Shown here piece after piece: positions 23,272 to 32,989 of a DNA stretch of 37,637 nt. Within the stretch, counting starts at the first letter, position 1; the number at the start of each line of letters is the position of its first letter. A model generated the notes under the pieces. That model was given only the letters and a program-made list of their open reading frames with translations. It searched no databases and was not told where the DNA came from. The position numbers were made by a program, and so were the translations under genes. The stretch is from IMG/VR virus record IMGVR_UViG_3300042691_040044, positions 1 through 37,637 of that record; one strand, 5' to 3'. Origin of the DNA: a virus.

Positions 23272-23550
23272 ATGACCAAAGCGCGACGACAATTGACGCC
23301 CAACGAAATTGCCGTGATCCAACGGTGCGAGGGTTCGCTCCGATCCGTGGCCCGTGTTCTGGGGGTTGGTAAATCGACCGTCGACTACCACCGGCAAAAA
23401 GTTTACGACGCTTGGGCCGCAGTCGAACCGGACACGCCGGACGAATGGGCTACGATCGATTTTCAGAACCTCAAAAAGCCTCGACGATGCTCCAAACATG
23501 GTTTGGTAAACGTCTGGCCTTGTGTGATTTGTAGCAGCCAAGGGAAGTGA
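23272..23550 (+). CDS. HTH protein with C-terminal Cys/His cluster
   Basis: A 92-aa protein. The ATG at 23272 has GGAGAG (23258-23263) 8 nt upstream. Residues about 15-40 (SLRSVARVLGVGKSTVDYH) form a helix-turn-helix, and the C-terminus has C-S-K-H (CSKHG) and C-V-I-C (CVICSS), a likely zinc ribbon. It resembles the protein at 4481-4777 in architecture and is followed by the tape measure gene. It is probably a DNA-binding regulator or packaging accessory located between the terminase and tail genes. Confidence 0.7.
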   Translation: MTKARRQLTPNEIAVIQRCEGSLRSVARVLGVGKSTVDYHRQKVYDAWAAVEPDTPDEWATIDFQNLKKPRRCSKHGLVNVWPCVICSSQGK

Positions 23551-23558
23551 AAAACTAG

Positions 23559-25784
23559 ATGGCCCAAACCATTGTTACCCTCTCGGGAGACGACGCCGAG
23601 CTCTACAAAGCGTTCCAACGCATCTTGGACCAACAGGCCAAAACCGATGCGGGTTACAAGAAGATAAGCAAAGCCTCTAAGGAAGCCGCCGACGCAGCCA
23701 AGGCAGCCGCTAAGGAAGCCGCCGAGGCAGAAAAAGCCGCTTCTAAAGAAGCCGCAGAGGCAGCGAAGGCAGCCGCCCGAGAATCCGCAGCCGCCGCCAA
23801 GGCCGCCGCAAAAGATCAAGCCGACGCGGCCAAAGAAATCGCGAATGCGGCAAAGGTGGCAGCGAAGGAACAAGCAGACGCGGAACACCGAAGGCAACAA
23901 CGCATCGATACCGTTTTGGGTTCGGTGATTGGTTTGGCAACCGCGTACATTAGCGTTTCAGCGGCGGTAAACACCGTTACCAAAGCGCACGAGATCTTGA
24001 TCAACAATCAGGACAAAGCTTTGGGTAAGGCCAAAGAACTAGCATCCGCCCAACAGGAAGCCGCGAAAAATCTAGCTGGGAAAACGCCGCAAGAAATCTC
24101 GGCAACTCTTCAACAGACAGTGCCACAGATTGCCAGAGACACTCAGTTTTCAGACTTGGCCAAGCTTACTACCGCTTTGGGATCCGCCGCGAGTATTGTC
24201 GGAGAAGCACAGGCGAAAAGCGTAGTCACCGAATCGGCCCGCTTGACGCGTTTCACGCCGGATCAATTGCAGACCACTGCCACGGCCACAGCCGACATCA
24301 TGGCCGCGACTGGATTAGGCGATGCCAAGGAGGCCCTTGCACTCTTGGCTAGCACGGGATCGGTGGCACGACCTGAGGAATTGGCCAAGCTGGCCCAGGG
24401 AGCCGCCGCATCGGTCAACGCGGCCATCTCTCAGGCCCCAGAACAAAACAAAGTCGACGCGGCACGCGAAGGCGTCGCACTTTTCGCAAAACTATCCAAA
24501 GTCGACCCATCGGGCCAGAGCGCCGCGACGGCGACGACTGATTTCATTCGTCAGATTTCTGCCGCGTTCGCCGATCCAAAAATCGTAAAAGAACGCACTG
24601 AACGAATCGAGACGTTGCGGTTGGGGCAGACCGATAACCAATTGGCCGTCGAGTCGGCGAGACTCAAAATTGCCGACACGGAACGCACCGCTGGGTTTTT
24701 CAAGCCGACCGATCAAACACCCGAGGCCAACACCGCACGATTGCGAGCCGACCAGGCGAAACAAGACCTAGCTCAAGCGGAACTGAAAGCCCGTCGCGAT
24801 GCCAAAGAACTCGATACCCTTTCCGTGATTCAACGCGTCACCACTGGCCAAGGTCCTAGCGATCCAAAACGAGAAGCGTTGACAGCACAGTTGGACGATT
24901 TGAAGACCCTGGCCAAAACACAGGCTTCGGCCCTAGATCCAAAAAAGGGTGCTCTAGCTAGTGTCAGCAAGGAAACCGCACAGGCCATTTCCCTTGTTGA
25001 AAAACAATTGGCCGAGCTTCCAGCTACTCAAGCGACGGCTAAGGCACCTACGACCTTTTCGGAGAGGTTAGAGGCCGTCCGAGCCAACCCCGAGCTGCGA
25101 GCGAGCGTTTCCGAAAGCCTCACAGGGGAGGCCAAGTTCCGACCATTGTTCGCCGAGCTGCTAAACGCGAACAGCCAAATCTCTCAGGAACTAAAAACCG
25201 CCAACAGCACGATAACGACCGACGTTAAGGCCTTCGAACAAGTCGCAGCGTCCACGGTCGAGACACCACAGGCCAGGGTGGTGGCCGCAGCAAACGAATT
25301 TGAGACCGCGAGGAACATCCAGCAATCCGGAGACACAGAAGGCCAGGTGCGTGCGGCCGTGTCGTCGATTTTCCGCGATGCGATGAGCTCCACGTCGGTC
25401 GACATGCTAAGTGCAACAGGTAGCGTTGGGGCAAATGCCATTGAATACTTTTCGCGAGGATCCGAGGGCCCCAGCGGGGTGGGTGGAGCCGAAATTGCCC
25501 AATTACAAGAGCGAATCGATTATTTACAAAACGTCGGTGCCGACCCAAAAAAGATTGAAACCTCGGCAGCGGCAATCGAAGCAATCAACAAATTGTTGAT
25601 ACTCCCAGAGCGTTTGGAGCAAATGCGGCGACAGGGAGAAAACACAAACAATTTTTTGGCCAGGCAGTTGGAAACGATGGAAGCGACGCGTCGACTACTC
25701 GAAACCGGCCAGAACACACCGAACCAAAACAACTTGCGGGGCATGTTAATGGCCCCGGGAGCTAACGCAGGAGCCGCACCGTGA
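23559..25784 (+). CDS. Tape measure protein
   Basis: A 741-aa protein, by far the longest helical protein in the tail region. Residues about 30-112 are a repetitive Ala/Lys/Glu coiled coil (AKAAAKEAAEAEKAASKEAA); a hydrophobic stretch (LGSVIGLATAYISVSAAVNT) follows at about 118-140; the rest is Ala- and Gln-rich helix. This pattern fits a siphophage tape measure, which sets tail length and is delivered into the host. By the usual 1.5 angstrom per residue, 741 residues would give a tail of about 110 nm. AAGGGAAG precedes the ATG. Confidence 0.85.
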   Translation: MAQTIVTLSGDDAELYKAFQRILDQQAKTDAGYKKISKASKEAADAAKAAAKEAAEAEKAASKEAAEAAKAAARESAAAAKAAAKDQADAAKEIANAAKVAAKEQADAEHRRQQRIDTVLGSVIGLATAYISVSAAVNTVTKAHEILINNQDKALGKAKELASAQQEAAKNLAGKTPQEISATLQQTVPQIARDTQFSDLAKLTTALGSAASIVGEAQAKSVVTESARLTRFTPDQLQTTATATADIMAATGLGDAKEALALLASTGSVARPEELAKLAQGAAASVNAAISQAPEQNKVDAAREGVALFAKLSKVDPSGQSAATATTDFIRQISAAFADPKIVKERTERIETLRLGQTDNQLAVESARLKIADTERTAGFFKPTDQTPEANTARLRADQAKQDLAQAELKARRDAKELDTLSVIQRVTTGQGPSDPKREALTAQLDDLKTLAKTQASALDPKKGALASVSKETAQAISLVEKQLAELPATQATAKAPTTFSERLEAVRANPELRASVSESLTGEAKFRPLFAELLNANSQISQELKTANSTITTDVKAFEQVAASTVETPQARVVAAANEFETARNIQQSGDTEGQVRAAVSSIFRDAMSSTSVDMLSATGSVGANAIEYFSRGSEGPSGVGGAEIAQLQERIDYLQNVGADPKKIETSAAAIEAINKLLILPERLEQMRRQGENTNNFLARQLETMEATRRLLETGQNTPNQNNLRGMLMAPGANAGAAP

Positions 25785-26194
25785 GCAATTCGATTGGCAG
25801 CCTGAGTTTCGATAATCTGATTGGCAATGTCGATTTGCCACAGATGCGGCGTGAAGTCGAAAACAAATCAGGCGACGACGGTGTTTCCGTGTTTAACACT
25901 GGCCGACGTGGTAATGCGTTCGAGCTTGTGGGTGAGTATGCGTTCGCAAGCTACGACCTTGCACGCACCGCTGAGTTCATTTGGCGAAACACATTTACCG
26001 CCGCACCTCAAAATCTGATTATGGGTGGTGTCGATTTCGCCGGTGACGGTATCACTTTCATTGTGGTCGAGGTTGTTAGCTCAGAAATCAAGCCCATGCC
26101 GTTCTATCAATGCCCGAGGGGCAATGTCAGGGTTGTTGTCAGCCCGGCGTTTGTGTTGCGTTGTACGTTTCGTTTGCAACCCGTCGAGGTTTAA
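25781..26194 (+). CDS. Distal tail-type protein
   Basis: A 137-aa protein whose GTG overlaps the tape measure stop. It is beta-rich, starting SNSIGSLSFDNLIGNVDLP, with FELVGEYAFASYDLARTAEF and VRVVVSPAFVLRCTFRL. It occupies the place of distal tail (Dit) or gpM/gpL-type proteins. Similarity to any family is not certain by eye. Confidence 0.5.
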   Translation: MSNSIGSLSFDNLIGNVDLPQMRREVENKSGDDGVSVFNTGRRGNAFELVGEYAFASYDLARTAEFIWRNTFTAAPQNLIMGGVDFAGDGITFIVVEVVSSEIKPMPFYQCPRGNVRVVVSPAFVLRCTFRLQPVEV

Positions 26195-26196
26195 CT

Positions 26197-28623
26197 GTGA
26201 CCGCGTTTCCTTACCCGTTTCCACAGCCGACGAACAACCTTTTGACCTTTGGCGATGCGATTGCCAACGACGTCTCGGTCGTTATCCACACCAAGCAACG
26301 GTGGGCCGACAACTGGGTGGTCGATGACAAGTTGGATTTGCTTTCCGTAAGCTGGAACGCAGCCCCAAACATACCAACGGCGACGATTCGGTACCGCTAT
26401 GGCCGAACGGTCGAGAACAGTTCCAACGTCGAAACAACACGTAACAAAAAAACATGGTTGGGGCACTATGTCAAAATCGTAGTCACGTGTTCCGATGGCA
26501 CTCGGATTTGGCATGGATTTGTCGACGACCTGGCCGACGAACAGGGTGGCATCGTCGCCCGAGTTGTGCCAGGCAGCCCGCCGACGTTTGTGAATGAAGC
26601 GACGGGGGTACAGACCCTAAGTTGTGTCGGCATGATCGCCGCACTGGACCGGGCACCGATCGAACGCACTTACCAAAAAGTGGGTGCCAACTTTGGGTTT
26701 GTTAGTGCGTTCGAACCAAATCCAACGACCAGGGCCGGATGGGCAGCCCCACAATTCAACGTGTCCGACTCCAAGGCCGACGATTCACCTAACCGGTTTG
26801 GTGGAATCCAGATCGTAAAGAGCCGCACCGCAGCCAAAGAATCAGCACCAATATTTGGATTGGCTAATCAACAGAGTCGACAGGTCTACCAGCATTCCTT
26901 CGCTGGGTTGTATGGGATCGCTCAGGCACAAGCATTGGACGCATGGCAATTGGGAGACGTGCTCGAGAACCTAGTCGCCTACAATCCGCCCCGCGTAGGA
27001 GTGACGACAGAGTTCAGCCCTTTGGCCGACGTACAAAACGGCGACGAAACGAAGACGCTCTTTGTGCCCGTGTGGATCTTCGACCACGACATTTTGACCC
27101 CGCCAAACACATCTACTCAATTTGCAGATTGGTTTCTCCCTCGGCTAGATTGCGATGGGTTGACCTTGAAAGGGGCCCTCGATCGACTGTTGGCACCGCA
27201 GAGCGGTCACGGTTATTGGGTGTGGGTAGACGAATCGGTTACCCCCCACCGAGTCATGGTTGAACCATTCACGACCATTACCACGGCGGCCACCATTCAG
27301 GACGAAACAGGGGCCAATCAAACATTTCCAGCCAACACTCGAGTTGTAAACTTGCAGACCGCGACAGACTCAGCAACGGCGGTGAGTGTACAAACAAATG
27401 GTGCCCAACAGTACACCGCTTTGGTCGTCGAAGGTGCCCCCAAATTGGTAGTGTTTACGATAGACACGACAAACCAATTGGAACCAGCATGGCCGACAGC
27501 GCTCGAGGATGCTTACAACGCTGAGATCGCAGCGTTGAACCCGGCTATCATGCGTCAGTTGCAGCGGATGCGAGATCTTAGAGAGTCTCCGAGATACCAG
27601 CCAATTGGCCGACATTGGAGAATCAAACACACCTACGATTGGAAAGACAGCAACCCCGCAGTCGACGTGTTCGAGTACGAGCAGCCCAACCGCCCATTGG
27701 GAACATCGACACGCTATTTGCCGACGGCATTGCGTTTGCGTTTTCTCTCGGATCTACCATTCCGCGAGGGCGTAGACTATTCCGCCGCTTCCACTTCCGA
27801 CGTCAAGACCGCCCACGAAGCCGCTCGAACGCCATGGCGTAGATGCGAGGTCTACGCCAAAACGCACGAATCCGATGGAACTCTAACCGGCAAATGGAAC
27901 TGTTGGTCCACCAAGGCGGTGCGGGACGTTCTGTACGATCCGAACGACCCAACGTATGAAATCCAAGCCCGAGAACTTAACAACCAAATGGCCGTCGGTT
28001 TGGAAATCGAGGTAACCGGTGGGTATCAGGGAGCATTGGCCGCTGGAGGTGGGAGAGTCGCCCCGCACGTGCCAAAGATCGACCCCGCCGAGTTGCGGGT
28101 GACCGTGGCGGCCCAATCAGACCAATTGGCTCAAGTGATCGAACGAAATCCGGCAACGTTTTCAGCGCCTGCAGGCGCGACCCCGGGCACGGTGAACATC
28201 GATGCCGACCGAATCAAAACCATCCGTTTGGGCGATCGCTTTCAAAACGTCGTCGTAATGAAAGACACTATCGTCGGCGTGAACGATGCGGGGCCGGTGA
28301 CGGTGCCAGCTAGATTTGTCCTCCGAGACGATGCCCCATTGGCAACACAGTTCGCGAAGTTCGCAGCCCAATACTATTTCCAGCCTCGATCGATTGTCAG
28401 AGTCGTAAGCCGCAGAGCAACAGCGAAGTTGTGGCCGGGGCAAATGATCGGCACGGTCAACGCGAACACACCTCACGCGGCGACATGCAACGCGCAGGTC
28501 TCCGAAGTGTCGTTGACCATGGGTGTTGGGTTGAACGGGAATTATGTTGCCCCAACGTTTACAGTGCAAACGTCATTTGGCGAACTCGATCCGTTGCAGT
28601 TCTTTCCGAAGTTGCGAGGATAA
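26197..28623 (+). CDS. Tail tip/baseplate hub protein
   Basis: An 808-aa protein. The GTG at 26197 is chosen because the frame upstream lies inside the previous gene; GAGG precedes it. The N-terminal part (about 25-190) is beta-rich with KLDLLSVSWN, IRYRYGRTVE, WLGHYVKIVVT and RIWHGFVDDL, as in hub proteins of the gp27/gpJ-like group; the middle and C-terminal parts are large and mixed. It is the largest protein in the tail tip region and likely organises the adsorption apparatus. Confidence 0.6.
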   Translation: MTAFPYPFPQPTNNLLTFGDAIANDVSVVIHTKQRWADNWVVDDKLDLLSVSWNAAPNIPTATIRYRYGRTVENSSNVETTRNKKTWLGHYVKIVVTCSDGTRIWHGFVDDLADEQGGIVARVVPGSPPTFVNEATGVQTLSCVGMIAALDRAPIERTYQKVGANFGFVSAFEPNPTTRAGWAAPQFNVSDSKADDSPNRFGGIQIVKSRTAAKESAPIFGLANQQSRQVYQHSFAGLYGIAQAQALDAWQLGDVLENLVAYNPPRVGVTTEFSPLADVQNGDETKTLFVPVWIFDHDILTPPNTSTQFADWFLPRLDCDGLTLKGALDRLLAPQSGHGYWVWVDESVTPHRVMVEPFTTITTAATIQDETGANQTFPANTRVVNLQTATDSATAVSVQTNGAQQYTALVVEGAPKLVVFTIDTTNQLEPAWPTALEDAYNAEIAALNPAIMRQLQRMRDLRESPRYQPIGRHWRIKHTYDWKDSNPAVDVFEYEQPNRPLGTSTRYLPTALRLRFLSDLPFREGVDYSAASTSDVKTAHEAARTPWRRCEVYAKTHESDGTLTGKWNCWSTKAVRDVLYDPNDPTYEIQARELNNQMAVGLEIEVTGGYQGALAAGGGRVAPHVPKIDPAELRVTVAAQSDQLAQVIERNPATFSAPAGATPGTVNIDADRIKTIRLGDRFQNVVVMKDTIVGVNDAGPVTVPARFVLRDDAPLATQFAKFAAQYYFQPRSIVRVVSRRATAKLWPGQMIGTVNANTPHAATCNAQVSEVSLTMGVGLNGNYVAPTFTVQTSFGELDPLQFFPKLRG

Positions 28624-28628
28624 ACACG

Positions 28629-29564
28629 ATGCACGGTCTCCCGTTGGCATGGGCTAAGTTCGAAAGAAAAAACGTGCCAGGTCTCGGTTGGCGACTCGCC
28701 GTGACAGGACAAAATGAAATCGTTCGTGCGACCTACGCCGAAAACGCAAACCGCAGCCAATTGACGTTTGCCGAGCCTGGTTTCTATCTGGTGGTGGTTC
28801 AGACCGATACAGCCCAAGCCCAAACGGAACTTGAGCTCGAGACGCCGACCGACTTGGCTTTGAACACTTTAGGCCGCTGGATTGTTGGTTCGATCGTGCA
28901 ACCGATTAGCGTGGTACCCGCCGGAAATGGATTGGCCGACCCGACAGTCCAAACATTGAACCGTGTTTGGATGCCGTTCGAGCGGGTCTCGATGGCTTGG
29001 CCGATCCAAACAACAACAGCCGACCAACCCGTTCGATGGCGATGGGCCAGCGGCCAGAGCTCGGGGCAGCATACGCCGACGATCTACGCGTGGCGATTGT
29101 TCAACTACGCGGGAGGGATCGGCAAAACCCAAGACGCTAACCGGATTTGGGAATTGCCAACCATCACAGGCCCCGCAGCGGCCGTTCGATTGGATCCGCC
29201 GTCGAATCCTTGGTATGACCCGACCAAGCTAGATTGGTACCGCGTTACCGCCTCGGCGACGCAGGCAGGCACAAAGCTACGTTGGGAAGTCGAAACGCTT
29301 CACGATTATGAACACCTTTGGGAAGTGGCGGTAAGATCGACGCCAGGCACTCAGGCCAGCGGGTCCATTGGTTTTCGCGTCTTAGATGCGATGGGGGCGA
29401 CGATTGCAAGTACAACGCTCAGCTACCAACCGCCGAACGAAACATTCCATTCCCAAAAAGTGGATCGCCGAAGCTCAAATCAACGCGTTTCCGCCGTTGA
29501 AGTTTTCGACATTGATCAGACCGATGCGTGCGACGTAAGGGTGGTGTTAAATGTCAACGACTAG
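28629..29564 (+). CDS. Tail tip-associated protein
   Basis: A 311-aa protein. ATG at 28629 after GAGGA. N-terminal about 95 residues are an immunoglobulin-like beta domain (YLVVVQTDTAQAQTELE); the remainder is rich in Trp, Tyr, Gly and Thr, as in host-contacting tail proteins. It overlaps the next gene by 14 nt. No family is recognised. Confidence 0.55.
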   Translation: MHGLPLAWAKFERKNVPGLGWRLAVTGQNEIVRATYAENANRSQLTFAEPGFYLVVVQTDTAQAQTELELETPTDLALNTLGRWIVGSIVQPISVVPAGNGLADPTVQTLNRVWMPFERVSMAWPIQTTTADQPVRWRWASGQSSGQHTPTIYAWRLFNYAGGIGKTQDANRIWELPTITGPAAAVRLDPPSNPWYDPTKLDWYRVTASATQAGTKLRWEVETLHDYEHLWEVAVRSTPGTQASGSIGFRVLDAMGATIASTTLSYQPPNETFHSQKVDRRSSNQRVSAVEVFDIDQTDACDVRVVLNVND

Positions 29565-30135
29565 TCGACCGACGGAACAATACGCTGGACAGGGTTGGGC
29601 GCTTTTCGATTGGGATCATCACGCGAGCCGTCCCCAGCTAACTTTCCGAGCTGGGAACATGGATGCAACTCGGATGCAGTTCGACGCGTACCGAAGATTT
29701 GTCCACATTCCACAGTGGGCAGCACAGGTCCAATTGTGGTGCTGGAGCCAAAACGATTTTCGAATCCAGGAAATCAAACGAACAGGATCGAATCCGGTAT
29801 TGGTATCCACTCGGTATCCGCAGGCCTGGCCTGATTCGGTGCAAACGGTGGCCGGAGCGGCCGTCAGAGAGTACCGGTTTCCAGGCTTGCAGACTTGGAC
29901 GCAAGGGAGCTACCAGAACAACTACACTTCCACTGCCAAACAAATGACGATTGCGGGACGTTGGTTTGGTGTGTTTGACTTTGCGACCACCACCCAACAG
30001 ACGTTTCAGGGCCCCGACGCTTTCGACCCATACGGGATCCGGTTGGATTTCGAGCAACCAGGAACCAAATCAACGATTCGAGTTTTGGCAATCGGGCACC
30101 ACAACCACGTTTGGCAGACTGGAGGTATAGCATGA
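29551..30135 (+). CDS. Tail tip/receptor-binding region protein
   Basis: A 194-aa Trp/Gln-rich beta protein (AQVQLWCWSQNDFRIQEIKR, YRFPGLQTWTQGSY) ending HHNHVWQTGGIA. Position between two tail-tip-type genes and aromatic content suggest a receptor-binding or tip component. It overlaps both neighbours (14 and 4 nt), so all three are probably translated together. Confidence 0.5.
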   Translation: MSTTSRPTEQYAGQGWALFDWDHHASRPQLTFRAGNMDATRMQFDAYRRFVHIPQWAAQVQLWCWSQNDFRIQEIKRTGSNPVLVSTRYPQAWPDSVQTVAGAAVREYRFPGLQTWTQGSYQNNYTSTAKQMTIAGRWFGVFDFATTTQQTFQGPDAFDPYGIRLDFEQPGTKSTIRVLAIGHHNHVWQTGGIA

Positions 30136-30941
30136 TCGGTTTGGCTAACATCTACAGACAGAGCCGCTACGATTTCTCGACCCTAACAAGCAATACCATT
30201 GACCTAAAACCACCGGGCGATTTGCCTGGACTTTACTGGGGTGCGTTTCGCGTTTCGCTATCTGGTTCGGGCGACTACAGCAAGCCTCAAGACAACCCAA
30301 ACAACTACGCGAACAGCTATCTGTTTACCGTTGAGGTCAACGGGTTGGTGGTGTTCCAGCATAGGCACGTGAACCGCAATTGGTGGAGGCCAAGGCAGCT
30401 CTACCAAAACGGTGTGTGGAACGGGTCGATCTTCACCAACTTTAATTGGGCCGAAACATCATCCAACGATTCCACGGCCAATCCATCCGGTGGGTTGATC
30501 GGTGCATTCACTGGCCTCAGCAACGGCGCACCTCTTCGATCGTATCAGGACGCATACTTTGAGCCGCAGGCACAGGGGCCAGCAGCAACCCCATTGGCCT
30601 TTACCGTCGGCACGGTGCCAACTAAGCCGACGCGTCACTACTGGTGCAACTGCGAGCCGGTGTTCTTCACCGCAACCGTGTTGCCAGGGCAGTCGTTTGT
30701 CTTGCGCTCGAGGCGGTTTCGCGAGGTGCCGAACTCCACTCTTAATCCTCCGATCAGCGACGCAGCGCCGCAAGCTGGCCAAGCAGCCGAACCAGACGAA
30801 CTTGAATCCCAGCAATCCGATGGCACTTGGGGAAACACTCCACAGAACATCGAGGGGTGGGTGATCAGAGTGGGACCAGACGTCGAAACCCTCCAGCAAA
30901 TCGCCACGATCGCCCCGAATCCGGGTGAAATCGACCTGTAA
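30132..30941 (+). CDS. Terminal tail/receptor-binding region protein
   Basis: A 269-aa protein, the last rightward late gene. ATG at 30132 after GGAGGT. It is beta-rich and aromatic (LYWGAFRVSLSGSGDYSK, VEVNGLVVFQHRHVNRNW), with a C-terminal LESQQSDGTWGNTPQNIEGW. Probably part of the tip or a receptor-binding protein by position. The late transcript stops in the following 310-bp gap. Confidence 0.5.
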   Translation: MIGLANIYRQSRYDFSTLTSNTIDLKPPGDLPGLYWGAFRVSLSGSGDYSKPQDNPNNYANSYLFTVEVNGLVVFQHRHVNRNWWRPRQLYQNGVWNGSIFTNFNWAETSSNDSTANPSGGLIGAFTGLSNGAPLRSYQDAYFEPQAQGPAATPLAFTVGTVPTKPTRHYWCNCEPVFFTATVLPGQSFVLRSRRFREVPNSTLNPPISDAAPQAGQAAEPDELESQQSDGTWGNTPQNIEGWVIRVGPDVETLQQIATIAPNPGEIDL

Positions 30942-31251
30942 CGCATCGAAACACCCTTCAAAAACCTAGGGTATTTGGTGCAAACAGGGCCAAAAACACG
31001 TTGTAGAAACCTCAAAAACACAGCGTTTTTGCATGTTTTCCGCGTGACCACTGGGCAGCTATGGGGGCTATTCCCCCCTTTCCAAAGGTTCTCCCTGGGG
31101 GGGTGGAGGCGTCCGCCGCGAAGCGGAACTATCTGACGGTTTTTTTGCGCACGCTACCCCCATTTATGGGAGGTAAGTAAGTTTTTACGTTCTGGACTTC
31201 CCGGTTTTTCAAACAGCCGCCCCGGTTTCTGAAACGGATTACCCGATTTGT
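30942..31251. other. Convergent gap between late operon and methylase cassette
   Basis: No gene. The late operon and the leftward methylase operon converge here. Besides the hairpin at 31110-31146, it has AAAAAC/GTTTTT around 31014-31030 (a possible bidirectional stop), GGGGG/CCCCC near 31064-31078, and a palindrome-like TACCCCCAT...ATGGGAGGTA around 31155-31176 that could be an operator. Confidence 0.6.
31110..31146 (+). terminator. Terminator of the late operon
   Basis: Hairpin: CGTC (31110-31113) with GACG just before the T run, enclosing CCGC (31114-31117) paired with GCGG, followed by seven T residues (31140-31146). It lies beyond the last tail gene and is the best candidate for the end of the rightward late transcript. 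Confidence 0.6.
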
Positions 31252-32142
31252 TTAAGAATTGAGGGCTTCGAGCATTGCCAACCGCTCCTGCTCGGACATT
31301 TGCCGAAGCTGCTCTTGCCAATTTTTTTGGCGTCGGCGGATCCGTTCGCGACTTCGGCGACCGTCTCCAATGTACTGGTAATCATGCAAGAGCACTGGTT
31401 TCTGGTAGTTCATCCAAATCCGCTCATCCTGCAAGCCTCCGCGCGTTGGAACGCGATGGTCGATCGAGGACCAGGTCTGCAGCGACGCGTAAAGCTGGCA
31501 CGAGTACCCACAGACCATCAAACGGTACCGGGACGCGTTAATCGCCGTCACGACCTCGAGAAATCTTCGATGATCTTCGTCGCTCAACTCGCATTCGTAG
31601 ATTTTTCCGCTCGCTCGCTCGCTGAGGACGTAGGGCGGATCGCAGAAAACGAAGGCCTGCGCCGCTGTTTCTTCCGTCGCTCGAGAGCCGCTGATTTGTG
31701 CGTCGCGGTACCCAGACGTGGAATCACGCGTCATGCGATCGCAATCTATCCGCCGTTTGTGGCTGCCGGTGACGCTCGATCGACCGTCGGTGGATCCAGC
31801 GTCGCAGCTCGGTGCGGCGGAGTACTCCGTACACCCGAGAGAAAACCGCATCCATTCTATGCCGTCGCAATTGTGGATTGCGATCGCACGACCTTTCTTA
31901 GTGCGACTCCAATCCCACCACCACTGGCAAACACCTGGGTTTTGATCAATGACGATGGTGTGTTCCGCTGGCCGGATGTTTCGTACCACACCGCAATGCC
32001 CAGCAAATGGAACAATCAGGATCCGGTGGGGGGGAATCAGATTAATCAATCGCTGAAAGATTCCAGCCCCAGATTTGCCGCCGGGGTAGCTGCTTTTGAC
32101 GCACTCTACCGCGGCGGATAGATCGTTGTTTTGCGTGATCAT
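31252..32142 (-). CDS. DNA adenine N6-methyltransferase, D12 class
   Basis: A 296-aa protein with D12-class Dam signatures: SYPGGKSGAG (18-27) near the N-terminus, PFAGHCGV (45-52, SAM-binding motif I), and the catalytic DPPY (168-171). Residues about 100-160, between motif I and DPPY, are Ser/Arg/Asp-rich and look low-complexity, where the target-recognition region normally lies. Function: methylation of adenine in a specific DNA site, perhaps to hide phage DNA from restriction. No restriction endonuclease is recognised beside it, so it may act as an orphan methylase. Last gene of a leftward four-gene cassette. Confidence 0.9.
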   Translation of the reverse strand: MITQNNDLSAAVECVKSSYPGGKSGAGIFQRLINLIPPHRILIVPFAGHCGVVRNIRPAEHTIVIDQNPGVCQWWWDWSRTKKGRAIAIHNCDGIEWMRFSLGCTEYSAAPSCDAGSTDGRSSVTGSHKRRIDCDRMTRDSTSGYRDAQISGSRATEETAAQAFVFCDPPYVLSERASGKIYECELSDEDHRRFLEVVTAINASRYRLMVCGYSCQLYASLQTWSSIDHRVPTRGGLQDERIWMNYQKPVLLHDYQYIGDGRRSRERIRRRQKNWQEQLRQMSEQERLAMLEALNS

Positions 32143-32144
32143 TC

Positions 32145-32615
32145 TTAGGGAGTTGAATTCCTGGGTGGTGTTGGTTTGGCTGGCGGGTTGCCGATTCCTG
32201 GCATGTTTGAGCTTACATTGTTGGTGTATGCCGTCGCGTCATTGAAGTGGTAAGTACCTAGCTCGCGCGCAGTTTTCTCGGCGGCGCGCAGTTTCCAAAT
32301 TCCGATCTGCAAATTCAAAAGGAGGTGCCCATCAACCCAATCGCCGGTAACGCTTGTCAGATCGCAACGGAGACTAAAGTTGTACAGATACCTTTTAAAC
32401 CGGAATTCGACCTGTAATCTCTCTTTGATTTCAAAACTTGCTTCTATTCCCTCGCAATACGATTTCTTGAAATCAGTCCACCAAGCAGCAAATTGGGCCA
32501 GGCCAAAGAGGGCGTTTGCGCACTCGTAGGCTTGGTCGTGTTCCTTCGCGAGTGCTCCTGCAAACCTTGCGTGATCCTGTCTCGGTCGTTCCTCTGGTTG
32601 TCTGCTTGTGTCCAT
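32145..32615 (-). CDS. Hypothetical protein in methylase cassette
   Basis: A 156-aa protein, 2 nt upstream of the methylase start. It has a helical centre (ECANALFGLAQFAAWWTDF), an aromatic and charged middle part (RFKRYLYNFSLRCDL) and a Pro-rich tail. No signal peptide or recognisable domain. Tight spacing to both neighbours suggests one operon and perhaps a shared function with the methylase. Confidence 0.6.
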   Translation of the reverse strand: MDTSRQPEERPRQDHARFAGALAKEHDQAYECANALFGLAQFAAWWTDFKKSYCEGIEASFEIKERLQVEFRFKRYLYNFSLRCDLTSVTGDWVDGHLLLNLQIGIWKLRAAEKTARELGTYHFNDATAYTNNVSSNMPGIGNPPAKPTPPRNSTP

Positions 32616-32618
32616 TGC

Positions 32619-32975
32619 TTAGCCTTTCTTTCGTGGTGGTGGGGGTGAGGTTGGCGGAGAATTGGATCTAATGTCCATCAACTCAATGTCTCCGTGACAC
32701 CAATACAATCCAGGCTCTAAACCTGCCAGCAAATCCATGATCGACTCCGATGCTGGCGACGTTTTTTCAAATACTATTGCCTTTGCCTCTCCGCCGATGC
32801 GATTCGGGTAAGGAGCGTTTGACCATCCTGCTACTTGCCATCCGGATTCGCAGCAAAAGGCGTCTCGCGTTCCCTTCACTGGGTATACGAGGCAGTGGTT
32901 TTCGTGATTTAGCTTCGCCGAACTAACTTTGGGCCAAGTATGCGGCGGTGGTGGAATTGGTTGCTTGGTTGGCAT
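32619..32975 (-). CDS. Hypothetical protein with Pro-rich ends
   Basis: A 118-aa protein. The ATG at 32975 is preferred because AAGGAAA lies just upstream; a longer reading to 33044 lacks this. Both ends are Pro-rich (QPIPPPPHTWP; SPPTSPPPPRKKG) around a compact core with CLVYPVKGTRDAFCCESGWQ and GLYWCHGDIE. The four cysteines may bind metal. Family unknown. Confidence 0.6.
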   Translation of the reverse strand: MPTKQPIPPPPHTWPKVSSAKLNHENHCLVYPVKGTRDAFCCESGWQVAGWSNAPYPNRIGGEAKAIVFEKTSPASESIMDLLAGLEPGLYWCHGDIELMDIRSNSPPTSPPPPRKKG

Positions 32976-32989
32976 TTTGGTTTCCTTGG

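Noticed and set aside
31300-32121. Long rightward open frame opposite the methylase
   Set aside because: It is antisense to a gene with clear DPPY and SAM motifs, and its own translation shows no family features.
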